The notes beneath the pieces were generated by a model that worked only from the letters and a program-made list of their open reading frames with translations, had not been told where the DNA came from and did not search any database. From Edaphochlamys debaryana (lineage: Eukaryota; Chlorophyta; Chlorophyceae; Chlamydomonadales), in assembly GCA_016858145.1 (NCBI GenBank), contig JAEHOE010000021.1, positions 682,001 through 746,000 on the forward strand: a stretch of DNA of 64,000 bases, given 5' to 3'. Position numbers and translations under genes: made by a program. Shown piece by piece: positions 25,501 through 36,725 of this stretch (position 1 is the stretch's first letter; the number at the start of each line of letters is the position of its first letter).

Positions 25501-28500
25501 GGGTCGGTGGCCGTCAAGCGAGGCGCCGTTTCGAGGTTTACATTCCTTCCACGCCTGCTCGTGCCCACTCCCCTCCTCCCCTCTCCCCTCCTCCTCTCCA
25601 TCCTCCCCCTCCTCCCCTCCCTCCCTCCCTCCCCCCTCCTCCCCCCCTCCTCCCCCCTCCTCCCCCCTCCTCCCCCCTCCTCCCCCCTCCTCCCCTCTCC
25701 TCCCCCGTGCTCCTCTCCTCCCCTCTCCCCCGCCCCTCCCCTCTCCCCCGCCCCTCCTTCCCACCCTTCCCCACCGCCCCCACTCGCCTGCTCCCGCTGT
25801 GCCCCCGCCCTCGCCCGCAGCGCCGCCTGCCCCGGGTAGCCCCCCAGCAGGGGGGCCTCGAACAGGTTGACGTAGGCGGCGATCCACTCGAGGGCGGACC
25901 GCTCGCCGGGGGAGGGGCGGCCGGAGGGCTGGGGGAGAGCGGTGGGGGGAAGGGGTGCGGCAGAGAATAGGTGGGATGAGAGCAGGTGTGGGGTCATGGG
26001 TTGAGGGTGTCCCCGCTCCCCCGACGTCGCTGCCCTGCTCGGTCAAACCCCGAGCTCCGCAGACGGGGTACCCCTATACCTGTTCGCAACACTTCCTCTC
26101 CCCACTCCCCACTCCCCAGTACGAAGTCCAGGATCCAGGATTCAGGATCCAGGATCCAGCGGGATCCACAGATCCACCCACCTGCGATCCGCCCTTGAGC
26201 ACCTCCTCCTCGATCTCGGGCTCCTTCATGACGTACTGCAGCAGGCTGGTGGCGGGCCGGAAGGTGAGATCCGTGGGCTCGATGTTGTCGTTCTCGTACG
26301 ACAGGATGTAGCCGCCTGCGTGCGTACGGCAAGACCGCGGGTGCGGCGAGGGGGGATCGGGGGCAGGGCTTGGGGGTGAGAGGGGGGTGGGGGTGGGGAC
26401 TGGAGGGGGAGAGCACACATGTGAGGGGGGAGTTGAAGGGACAGCGACAAGGCAGAGGCCTCTCAAGGACTGGCCGTGGTAGGGAAGCACGGAGAGCGCC
26501 TTTGATACCGGCCCAGGCCCATGCAGCCCCCCTCCCTTCCCTTGCCCCCTCCCCTCCCCTCCTGTACCCACCGCTGAGATCCTTGTTGGGGTCCATCTGC
26601 CGTACGTTGACGCGATCCGGCCCGATCGTGATCCGCTCCGTGGCAATGTAGAGCCCCACGTAGTGCTTGGCGGCGGGGGCGGAGGAGCCGTCGTCCACCA
26701 GCAGGACCTGGGGGGGGGGCGCGGAGGATGCGGGGGGGGAAGGGGGGGTGTAAGGGGGGGTAGTGTAAGGGAGGGCGGGAGGTGTGGGGGGGCGTAGGAG
26801 CCGTCGTCCACCAGCAGGACCTGAAGGGGGTGGGGGAAGGGGATGGGAAGGGGCGATGGAAAGGGTAAGAGCCATGAGCGAGGGGACGTACGCGAGCCGC
26901 ATCCTGCTCATCCCGAAGCCCTCGCCTCGTTAGTGCCTCGCGGCCTACCCCTCCCCGCCCCTTGCCCTCTCCCTCTCTTTCCAGACCACTCTCTGCTTAC
27001 CTCCATGTACCGCGTGCGGGGGGCCCACCGACCCATACGCCTGCAGGGGATAGAGGGGGGGATAAAGGGGGCGAGAGCCCGCTCACGCCAGGCCACCAAT
27101 CCCCACAACGCCGGTCACTCGAGCCCACACAGCACTTGCCGCGCACTTGAACTCTCAGCACACGGCGCTCAACACGACAAGCACGGAGCACGCTCGCGCA
27201 GCACGTACGGCACAGCACGTGCCTGAAGATGTCGTACGCCAGTACGTTGCGCATGCCCAGCGTGCGGTCCGTCTCGGGGCCGTACAGCGCCCATGAGTCA
27301 TCGGAGGGCATGCCGAGGAGGGGCACCTGGGAGCAAGGGGTGCAGGGGCGGAGGAGGGTAGGGCGTCTTCAAGATTAAATTTAGACTGGGGCGCACTCAG
27401 GTCACCACCGACCAGGCGAGGGAAGGGACCTAGTACCGGCCCTAATTTAGCGTTACCATGGGACTGGCTTCCAGACAGGAGTGGAGACCCGCCCGCTGAG
27501 CCATTCCGCCCTCTCCATGTGACCGCCCACCCCTTGGCCTCCAGGTGCCCAAGGGCTGCATCACCCGTCCTCCGATCCACCTCGCCCACCACACCACCCT
27601 CTCCATCCTACCGCACCCTCGCCCCACCTTGAGCTTCTTGCCCGCGGGCGTCCTGAACTTGACGTTGAAGCTCTTCTTGGAGTTGGCCAGCGAGGAGGAG
27701 CCGCGCAGGCGCAGGCGGGCCTCGGCCCCCGCCATGTCAACGTAGGGGGCGCCGTCCCAGGAGCCGCCGGGGGGGCTGTGGTGGGTGGGGATGGGGGGGG
27801 AGAGGGGGGGGATGGAGGCGGGGGCGGGGGTTTGAGGAGGGGGGGGGGGGCAGAGATGCTACGGGCGGGGTTGCCGAGTTTTTGTGTTGGGACGCCATGC
27901 CCCCCCCAACGGTTCCCTGCGAGTAGTTCTGCCTCCCTGCCCGCGCCCCGCCCCCTCCTCTCCCTCCCCCCCTCGCACCTGCACGTGCACACGCTGCCCA
28001 GTGTGTCCCCCTCCTTGGAGGCGATCTGGGCCCCCCGGGTGTCGATCAGCATGACGGGGACCTGAGGAGCGGTTAGGAGAGGGGCAAGAAGGGGGAGTCA
28101 AGAGGGCAGAGTACGAGTGGAGCAGCATCAAGAACGGCCTGCGGTGGGTGAGGGTGTCGATCAGCATGACGGGGACCTGACAGGCAACGGCAGGGGAGCA
28201 GGAGGGCAGAGGAGGAAGGGATGGAGTGGGAGTCAGGGGGGCAGGGCGAGTGATGGGAAGGAAGGCGGGTCGGCTGACCCCCCAACACGCACCTCCACGC
28301 ATCCCACCCCTGCCTCCCCTGCCCACCTGCGACGGCGAACCGAAGCCCGCTGCCGCCAGCTTTGCACAGCAGGGGCTCACGCCGCCGCCCGGCGCCTGCA
28401 GCAGCGCCCGGCCGCCGCCCTCGGCCCCCTCATCCCCCTCGACCCCCTCGCCTCCTGCAACCCCGACAGCCTCCAGGCCCAGAAGGCTGCGGGCGGGGCC

Positions 28501-29100
28501 CGCAAAGGACGCGTTCGCCGGCGGCAGGGCCGGGCCCAGCGCCGGCACCGCGGTCCCTGCCCCTGATCCCGGGTGCTGCTGCTGAGGCTGCGGGGCCGCC
28601 GGCGCCGCTTGATGGTGGGTCGGGCGGGTCGGGGCCCGCATGCCGGACGGGGCCGACGACGACGTCAGGGCGCCCTCGGCGGCGGCAGCGGAGGCGAAGG
28701 AGGAGGCCTCAGCGGCGGCGGCAAGTTCGTTGGGCCGCCGCGAGTCCAGCAGCCCTCGGCCGTGCGACGCCTCGCGCGCCGCCGCCCGCAGCCGCTGAGC
28801 GGCGCCCAGCCGCGGCGGCGGCATAGCAGCCTCCGCCGCCCAGCCCACGCAGCCGCACAGCAGCAGCACCGCCGCCACCGCCGCCGCCGCCGCGACGGCG
28901 GCGGCAGCCTCCGCCGGGAAGGCGCTGCGCGGGCCGCTGTCGCGGCGGGGTCCGCGCTGGCGACGGCGGGGCGGGTGGCCGCCGGAGGAAGAGGGCATGG
29001 AAAAAGTGGGAGAGGGACCCGAGGCGGGTGTTGCGGGGGCGGCGGAGGGGGTGGAGGGAGGGCGACGGCGCTGGGTCGTCGGCGTTGGGTCGGGCGGCAT
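22533..29100 (-). CDS. CotH-like kinase, secreted or type II membrane protein
   Basis: Exons (transcript order): 29100-28327, 28061-27979, 27775-27628, 27326-27223, 27040-27001, 26707-26572, 26315-26182, 25928-25788, 25463-25353, 25194-25144, 24886-24818, 24545-24490, 24121-24038, 23768-23714, 23507-23412, 23192-23155, 22770-22533. The chain stays in phase and gives 785 aa. An Arg-rich N-terminus precedes an Ala/Leu membrane segment at about 62-88 (VAAVLLLCGCVGW), suggesting a signal anchor, then a disordered linker. The CotH domain spans roughly 260-690. It has the entry motif LRGSSSLANSKKSFNVKF, then RNVLAYDIF, YVGLYIATERI and the metal-binding motif PWDYNEAFG (about 596-604). CotH proteins are atypical kinases that phosphorylate secreted proteins. 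The tail is Gly-rich. Two introns (after exons 4 and 8) need GC donors. Confidence 0.88.
23336..23405. repeat. 11-bp tandem repeat in a CotH intron
   Basis: The unit ccccgcccagg is repeated about six to seven times with almost no variation, directly after exon 15 of the CotH gene. Confidence 0.9.
25560..25780. repeat. Polypyrimidine CCTCC-rich tract in a CotH intron
   Basis: On the + strand the intron between exons 8 and 9 is almost pure C/T, mainly (cctcctcccc)n. The transcript carries the purine-rich complement. Confidence 0.85.
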
Positions 29101-29758
29101 GAGGGCCGCGGCTTGGAGCGTCCCGCTCTGCTCTGCTCTGCGCCTAGGGGGCTATTTGCGGTTTCTCGACGCTTGAGCAGAGCGTGGAAGAAGGGGTTGG
29201 GAGGAAGGGAGGAGCCAGAGACGGGGCTGCACAGCTAGGTAGGTCGCTTGTGGCACGAGTGTTTGGCGTGCTTTGGCGTGTTTGGCTTGCGGTCGAGGGA
29301 AAATGTGGCCACAGCAAGCTTTTTTTCCGCGGCGAGGCTGCCGATCTCGTTTCGTGCCCGGGGTTTCGGAGGGGAAGCGTTTTCTGACGGCTGCTTCGCC
29401 CTTTGACTGACAGCCACCCGCCAGCGCGCCGCGTCCCCGCTCACTCGCCGCGTGCGGCTCGTGGACGGAGCTTCTCATTGTGTTGGTGACCCGCTAGCGC
29501 CGCTTGCTTTTGCGAGCTCACGCGGGGGGAGGGTGGGGGGCAGATGGCCTGGGGCCTCGCTTGCTTGACAACGGTTTATGGTCTTCGGTCCCGTTCCGCA
29601 CTCATCCTGCCTGCTTCGCAACGTCTGGGCCCGCTCCGACATCCGGGCTCACCTGGCCTTGCTTGCTCGCGAGTATCCTGGCGGGTTGTGCATGTCAGCG
29701 CCAACTCCCACCGCTGGGCCCGTGCCGCCGCTCGCCTTCCCTCTCCCACTCCCACTCC
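29101..29758. other. CotH promoter region and gene A 3' region
   Basis: Non-coding. The part from about 29330 to the gene A stop is clearly similar to 45265-45700, the region behind gene F, showing that duplication of the coiled-coil 3' ends included downstream sequence. Confidence 0.6.
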
Positions 29759-30184
29759 CTATGTCCCCCTCAGCCCCTCGCCCTCGCTCCCACCCTCTCC
29801 GTGTCCCTGCCCCCGCCCATCCCCCTGACCACGCGCCCCCAGCACCCTGAGCTCGGAGCACAGGTCCCAATACTTCGCCTCCGTCGCCGCCCTCGCCTGC
29901 CTCTCCCGGGCCGCCTCCGCCCGCGCCGCCGCCGCCTCTGCCCGCGCCGCCGCCGCCTCTGCCCGCTCTGCCTCCAGCTGCGCCGTCAGCTCCGCCGCCC
30001 GCTGCCGCTCCGCCGCCAGCGCCGCCGCCGCCGCTGCCGCCCGCGCCTGCTCTGCCGCCGCCTCTTCCCGTGCCCGCGCCTCCCGACCGTGCGCCCTCGC
30101 CAGCGATGCCATCAGCGATGCCACGCTGTCGGCCGCAGCCCGACCCGCCGCAGTCTCCGCTGCCACTTCCGCCGCGGGGTCCCT

Positions 30185-30237
<53 letters not shown>

Positions 30238-32647
30238 CCGCTGCCGGTGCCGCCATCTCTACCATGCCTCCGTGCACCTGGCCCGCTGCCGCCACCTGCC
30301 CGGTGGGTCCCGGCGCAGCCGTGGTCGCAGGAGCAGTTGCGGCGGCGGCTGCAGCGTCGGCGGCGGCAGGTGGAGGAGATACGGCCGCGACGGGGGTGCT
30401 GGCGACGGCGTCAGCGGCATCGGCGGCGACAAGGGCGCCGTCAGCGGAGCCTTCGGCGGCGGCAAGGGCGCCGACCGGGGCCGTGTGCGCTGGCGCGAGA
30501 GCGGCAGCGGGATTGGATGGGTCGAGCGTACCGCCGGCGGGTGTCCGGGCTGCAGCGGGACCTGCGCCTGCCGCCAGAGCTGCTGCCCCGCCTGCGCTGG
30601 GGCCCTCTCCCCTGAAGGCCGCACCAGGTAGCACCAAGGCCGCACGGGCCTGGCCCCCCGCCGCCGGCTGCTCCTGCCTCCCCGCTGCCGGCGCGTGTGC
30701 GAGCTCAGAGGCGGCAGCCCCGCCGTGTGCAGGCGCCTCCGGCTCGGCAAAGCGCACGCGCCGGGGCCCCCGCTGGCCTCCTGCCGCTCCCGCACTCCCT
30801 GCGCCGAGCGTGGTGGCACTAGGCCCTTCGTGCTCCCTTCGAGGAACCGCTCCGAGCGTGACCTCCGCCTGACTAAAGCCGGCGGACCCAGCAAGGTAGA
30901 AAGGCGCACCAGCAGAGGCTGCTGCTGCGGCTCCGACCGCCTGCGTGCTGGGCTCTGCCTCACCCCCGGCCTCCGCCTCCGCTGCTGGGGCCGCGCCGGC
31001 CGCCTGCTCCCCCTGCACCTGCATCTCCGCGTCCGGCCCAGGCTCAGCTGCTCCCACCCTGCGGCGACCGCGCGTCGCCCCTCGACCGCTCGCGGGTGTT
31101 GCCCCAAGCTCGCCTGCCATCGCCCCGGGCTGCTGCCCTCCGCTACCGCTGGGCCCGGCACCGCTGGCGCTTCCACCTCCTGCCTCCCCGCCGCCCGCTG
31201 CCGGCCTAACGAGGAAAAAGCCGAACGCGGGCAGGTCTTCCGAGTCCGGGTCCGGACTGGAGTCCGAATCCGTCCCGCTCGTCCAGGTCCGGCCGGACTG
31301 GGTGTACGGCAGCCGCCACACGTGGAACTTCAGGTCCTGTGCGCCCAGCTTCAGGTGCTGCGGGTTGAGGGTGGCGCTGCTGAGGAAAGCGCGGACGGCG
31401 GCCTTGAAGCCCGCCGCTGTGTACCTGGGGACGAGGATTCAGAGATTCAGGTCAATGTCACAGCGCGAGGCAGTAGCTAGCCCCCGACTGCGGGAGTCCC
31501 AAACACATGTCACGTCAAATGCATTCGTTTCGTACGGCAGTGCGCTCACCACTTCTTGCCGTTGGTGCTGGCGACCGGGTGCAACCCCACCTGTCGGGAC
31601 AGGCAAGAAGCAGCGGAGCTCAGCCGCTGTGCTAAAGATCAATGCAGTCTGCATGGGCACAGCGTCTTGCCGCACCGGCTGCCATGGGCACGGGTACGGC
31701 ATCGGCCGTGCCTCCTCACAGAACCGCCCCCGCCATAAAACCACAGCTCTTCTCAAGATCTCACCTTGACCGGCCCCACAGCCGCAGCCGCGCTGCCGGC
31801 ACCCATGGCCCCGGCGGCCTGGTCCATCCTTGGGGGGCTCCCTGGCGTTGGGGTCGGAGGGAGGCTCCGGCAGGCCGAACAGCGCCCACGCGCCCGAGTG
31901 CTCTCCGTGCTTGATCAGGACCTCCGGCTGGCCCTGCTGCTTCCTGACGGCCCAGGCCAGCACCTCAACATGCGGCAGCAGCGGAGCTGGCGGGGCCGCG
32001 GGGCCGGCAGGGGCTGGCGGGGCCGCGGGGCCGGCAGGGGCTGGCGGGGCCGCGGGGCCGGCAGGGGCCGCCGTGGTCGCGGCCGCGGCAGGTGCAGCGG
32101 CAGCGGCAGCGGCAGCACCGGCGGCGGGAGCAGTGCTGGTTTGGGCCGAGGCCGAGGCTGGGGCGGCCAGGGCCGCAGAGGCCTGCGCTGTGGGCACCTT
32201 TGGCGCTGCCTTGCTGTGGTCACCGGGTCCGGCGCCGCCGACCGCAGCAGGGCCGGCCGCGGCGGCGCCCCGTGCCGACTGCAAGGCGGCCACGCCTGGC
32301 GGCCCCTCACCGGCGTCGCTTTGGGGCTTTAGGCCGGAACCCTCGCCTGCACTGCTTGGGCCCGCATGCTTGCTGTTGCCACCCGATGGCAGAAGGTCGA
32401 GTTGGGCTTCAGTGTGGCTGCTTCCGCTGGCGATCCTGGCTGCCGCGGCGTGATGAGGCGGGGCGGCGGCGGGGGCAGGGGCTGGCCCGGCGGAGGGGCC
32501 GAGCAACCCTGCGGCCGCCTGGCCGCCTGACGGGTCGACACGCCGCCGCTTGGCCGGGGGGGCCGCTGCAAGTGCGGTGACGTCTGCGGCCGGCACCGGG
32601 GGCTCCTCGCAAGGCGTGCGGGGTGGTGCGCGGGAGACGGCATTCAT
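29759..32647 (-). CDS. Cluster gene A: type I module plus coiled coil (one-base frameshift)
   Basis: Exons: 32647-31765, 31590-31550, 31424-29759. The N-terminus carries an NLS-like PAKRRR followed by Ala/Pro-rich disorder, including three AGPAAPPAP-type repeats. A module start (VEVLAWAVRKQQG, GAWALFGLPEPPS) follows. The 41-nt micro-exon VGLHPVASTNGKKW ends in a split Trp codon and joins YTAAGFKAAVRAFLSSA, then DLKFHVWRLPYTQ and an acidic DSDSSPDPDSEDLP. The last ~120 residues form a coiled coil (ARAEAAAARAEAARERQARA). Exon 1 is one base too long: the frame must shift at a run of six G at 31832-31837 to read on to VGPVK at the donor. This could be a true mutation or a homopolymer error. The closest relatives are gene F (tail) and gene G (first module). 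Function unknown; nuclear location is inferred from the basic patch. Confidence 0.65.
31987..32070. repeat. 27-bp tandem repeat inside gene A exon 1
   Basis: Three nearly identical 27-bp units (ctggcggggccgcggggcc...) encode repeated Ala/Pro/Gly nonapeptides on the minus strand and keep the frame. Confidence 0.85.
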
Positions 32648-33242
32648 CCTCGTTGCGCGCTGAAGACCTCGGGATCGGCGGGCAAAGTGCGAGCCGACAA
32701 CAACAATCGCTGATGCTACTCTTTTTGTGAGTATTGGTTCACAGGTATGGCAGTTTCGCGCTCGGTGAGCGAGGCTAGGGCCACACAAGCAGAAGCGCGC
32801 GGCAGTGGGCACAGGTCTGCAGTCCCTACAGCACGCAAAGCAAGCGCATGCCTGATTTAAAGACACAACCGTTGTACACATGCAGGCATGCGAGTGCAAG
32901 CTGTCGCAGAAGCGCAGCGCGCAAGTCGCACGACACAGATCGCCCTCGCCCTCGCGTGCCTGCGCATCCAACCCGCTTACCCTCAACCTTCAGTTCATTA
33001 TCTGATATGTTGCGTGTGACCAGTACAAAGAGGCGACACTTGGGGTGACCCTGGGCGAACTCTGCCGAACCGGAGCAAATCAACCCAGACCCATGGCCTC
33101 AGGAGCTCGGACGACAAAAGGACAACGGATATCGGTCTGCCTGCACGCGGCATAGAGCGCTCCCGCACGTGCATTGCATGCGTGGCGTTGGCGTTGGCGT
33201 GCCGCCGTGGACCCATAGAGCCCCAGCGAGCTCAGCGTAACT
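32648..33242. promoter_or_regulatory. Divergent intergenic region between genes A and B
   Basis: 595 bp separate the opposed start codons of A (-) and B (+). It must hold both promoters unless one gene is silent. No clear TATA box or operator was recognised. Confidence 0.5.
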
Positions 33243-36200
33243 ATGGTCGCACCGGCGGGAAGCGGCGGCGAACTCGGCCGGGCAGGCCCGTCCGGAGAGC
33301 AGGCTGGGGCCGGCATGCCCGGTGCACACGGACCGGTTCCAAGCGCGGCCCCAAGCGTGCGGCCCGTGGCCCAGGGGGCGCCCCCGGCGCAGACCGCAGA
33401 ACGCTTTCTTCCTAGACCGGCCAATCAGCCGGGCCCGGCGGGCAGCAGGGGCGCAGCCACAGGCGCTAGGGACCGGACCCCAGCCCAGGCGCAGCCGCAG
33501 AAGCGGTCTGCGGCGGAGGCCAGGGCGCCCGCACCAAAGAAGCCCCGCCGTCAGCGCTCCAAGTGGGGGCCGGTATCTGCGAGCGACGAGGACTCAGACG
33601 GTGGCTCGAACACAATCAGTATCAGCAGCGGGAGCCGCATGGCGCGCAACCAGGCCCGGCCCCCGGTCGACACTGCGAGTACCTGCAAATTTGAGCCGAG
33701 GGAGCACCGGACCGGGCCCGTGCTGCCCAGGCGGGCGGGCGAACCCCCCAGGTGGCTGGGTGGTGGGGAGGGCAACATGCCGCCTGGCGGGGTCGAGACA
33801 AGGTGGTCCAAGACAGGTGCGGGGGGGCTTGCAGACGGGCAAGGAACAGGCGTGTGTCGAGGTATGCCTTGTGATTTCGGCGCAAAGCAATAGCCAGACG
33901 CAGAGCCATATCTCCTGCTTTCCGCCCGCAGGGCAGAAGCTGTTTCAGCTCCCAGTCATGAAGGGCAAGTGGAGTCACTTCGGCCTGGCCTGCCGACCCC
34001 GGGGTGAGCAGCAGCAGCAGCAGGAGGAGGCGGCCGGAGAGGAGGAGAACTATTTCGAGGTGGCTCTGGCCTTCGACGGAGACACCTCCATCAGCCACCC
34101 GGTGCGTGTGTGGGTGGGACTAAGTGGGACTGGATGGGACTGGGTGGAACCGAGGGGCCCGTCGGCGTCAGGGCACGGGAGCTTCTGTTGCCGTTGGATG
34201 CCGGGCACTCGGTACTGAAAAGGCGAGGAGTCGAACGCAGGGGGGCAGCACTATTGGCGCACGGGTAGCGCAAGGACCACCGACACGAGTGCTTCCCCCG
34301 TTGCTCCTCTCCCCGCCCCCCCGTCGACACGGATGCAATCTCTCATGCCCCGCCCTCCCGCCCAGGTGCTGCTACGGTACCAGACCAACACCGGGCGCTG
34401 GTGAGACCGGGCTAATTTGTTTGCCTCACACAACCGGTGCTCCCAGCCAGCCATCCCAGCAAGCCGGAGGTTTACGCTGGGTTCGTGAGCGGTGCTTTCG
34501 TGGTCTTAACACAATCTGCGTTCTCGCCCTTCCCCGCTCTCCGCTTGAAGGTACTTTGGCGGCCTGGGCAAGCGCGGCTTCCGTCACTTCGTACGGCAGC
34601 ACGTGGAGCCGCACCTGGCGGCGGAGGGGCTGAGCCTGGGGGAGCAGACGCTCTGGTGCCACCTGCGGCGGCTGGCGACGGCGCCGCCCGCGGGCGGGAG
34701 CGAGCCGCTGCGCACCTACAGCCTCACCATAAAGCAGCAGTCGGAGGCGGCGGAGGCCACGCGTGTTCGGGAGTACATGCGGACGCGCGGACAGGCTGCG
34801 CGCAGGGGGCGGCAGGCGGACGATGACGAGGAGGAGGAGGATGCAGAGGAAGGGGATGGAGCCGGCGGCGCAAGAGGAGCCGCCCGGGCGCACATGCGGA
34901 CGCGCTACAAGGGCGCCGCTGGCAGGCGAAGGCGGGAGGACGGGGAGGACTCCTCCTCCTCGGAGGAGGACTCTTCCTCCGAGGAGGATGACGAGGGGGA
35001 TGAGGAGGTTGCCGGCGCAGCAGCGGGAGCAGCAGCAGGCGGTGGGGCGGCGGCAGGCCCCTCGGGGGCTGCGGCAGGCCGAGGCCGGGGCCGGGGTTGG
35101 GGTCGGGGCCGGGGCCGCGCCGGCTGGTGGCACCCGGGCCGAGGTGCAGGGCTCTCCGGGCCTGCCACGCCGCAAAACGTCGGGGCGCCAGCGCGTGCGG
35201 CTGGGACTGGCGGCGGCGTCGACAGGGCCGGTGGCGGCGTCGCCGGACCGCCGGGGACCGCGGGCGCCCTCATGCTCCCACCGCCGCCACGACCCCAGGT
35301 GAGATTCTACGCTGGACTTCAGGACCGCAGTCGGGCAGTGGCAGCAATAGGAGCTGTAGGAGCAGTAGGCGCAGGCTTCTCTGTGCACTCGTCACGTCGA
35401 GCCCCTCACAACAATGCATTGCCTTCCCATGCAGGGCGTGTCGCCCTCAGGCCGCGCGCAGAGGTTGTTTCTGGCATGCGGGGTTCCCGTGCCGGCGGCT
35501 GGCGCTGGCGGTAGGTTATCCGGGCAACCTTCAACGAGCCATTCTGGGTTTCGCGCTGGCGCGCCGGATACTAGGCACGCGGTCGCTTCAAGTGCAGCCT
35601 GTCACGTGTTGACCGTCTCTGCATCCGACCCTCGTGTCCCCCGTGATCTCCCCAGGCGCCATCACGCCTGCCGCTGGCGCGGGCGGTGCCGGTACCATGG
35701 CGCAGCTAGCCGCGGCGGCGCAGGAGGCGGTGGCGGCTCTGAGCCGCGAGGCGCAGCGGCAGGAGCAGCAGCAGCAGGAGGCCGCAGCTGCAGCCGCTCG
35801 CGCCGTTGCGGCCGAGGCCGAGGCGGCGCGGCTGAGGGCGCAGCTCGCGTCAGATCAGCAGGCGCACCGCGCGCGGGAAGCGCAGCTGGCATCGGACGTT
35901 AGCTCTGCGCATGAGGCGCTGAACACTTCGACGGCTCGGCTGCAAGAGCAGCTGCGCTCCGAGCAGGAGGCACGACGGAGCGAGCTGTTGGCAAGCCAGG
36001 CGGCTATGACTCGCCTGCAAGCGCAGCTTCGGTCGGAGGAACGGGTGCACAGGCACCAACGTGAGGTAGGCCAGGCGACTGTGGCTGGCTTGCAGGCGCA
36101 GCTACAGTCCGAGCAGCAGGCACGCAAGAACGAAAATGAGGCAAGCCAGGCGGCTATGGCTCGCCTGCAGGCGCAGCTACGGTCGGAGCAGGAGGCCCGC

Positions 36201-36725
36201 AGGAGCGAGCAGGTGGCAAGCCGGGCGGCGGCAGCTGATGCGCAGACGCAGCTGGAGGGGGCGCAGGCGGTCAGGGCGGCGGCCGAGCGCAGGGCGGCGG
36301 CGGCGGAGGCAGATGCGGCCAGGCTGAGGGAGAAGCTGTCCACCGCAGAGGCGGCCAAGGCGGCGGCCGAGCGGAAGGCGGCGGCGGCGGAGGCAGATGC
36401 GGCCAGGCTGAGGGAGAAGCTGTCCGCCGCAGAGGCGGCCAAGGCGGCGGCCGAGCGGAAGGCGGCGGCGGCGGAGGCAGATGCGGCCAGGCTGAGGGAG
36501 AAGCTGTCCGCCGCAGAGGCGGCCAAGGCGGCGGCCGAGCGGAAGGCGGCGGCGGCGGAGGCAGATGCGGCCAGGCTGAGGGAGGAGCTGAGGGCTGAGC
36601 GGGCTGCTGCTGCTGAGGAGGTGGCGGAGGAGCAGAGGCGGCTGGAGGAGGCGCTGGCGGGGGTGGCGGCGGCGCGGCAGCGGAGGCTTGCGCGCGCCCA
36701 GCAGGACCCTGAGCCGCGCTCATGA
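33243..36725 (+). CDS. Cluster gene B: type II module plus long coiled coil
   Basis: Exons: 33243-33816, 33932-34101, 34366-34400, 34551-35298, 35435-35510, 35656-36725; all phases agree, giving 890 aa. The N-terminus is disordered and basic (APKKPRRQRSKWG), followed by acidic SASDEDSDGG and NTISISSGS. The module reads GKWSHFGLACRP, YFEVALAFDGDTSISHP, then the 35-nt micro-exon VLLRYQTNTGRW, then YFGGLGKRGFRHFVRQHVEP, LWCHLRRL and PLRTYSLTI. An acidic/Ser-rich stretch (DDDEEEEDAEEGDG, SSSSEEDSSSEEDDE) and an RG-rich patch (GRGRGRGWGRGRGR) follow. The final ~350 residues are a coiled coil with four 28-residue units (84-bp tandem repeats, 36278-36610). The gene looks intact. Function unknown; the basic, acidic and RG tracts are typical of nuclear proteins. 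Confidence 0.8.
36278..36610 (+). repeat. 84-bp tandem repeat encoding coiled-coil units, gene B
   Basis: Four units begin with gcggcggccgagcg about 84 bp apart (36278, 36362, 36446, 36530). Each encodes 28 residues, four heptads, of the AAERKAAAAEADAARLREKL type. The frame and heptad register are preserved. Confidence 0.9.

Noticed and set aside
25107..25997. Open frames through the CCTCC tract in the CotH introns
   Set aside because: Low-complexity Arg/Glu/Gly or Pro/Ser translations of an intronic repeat; real exons here are short and in another arrangement.
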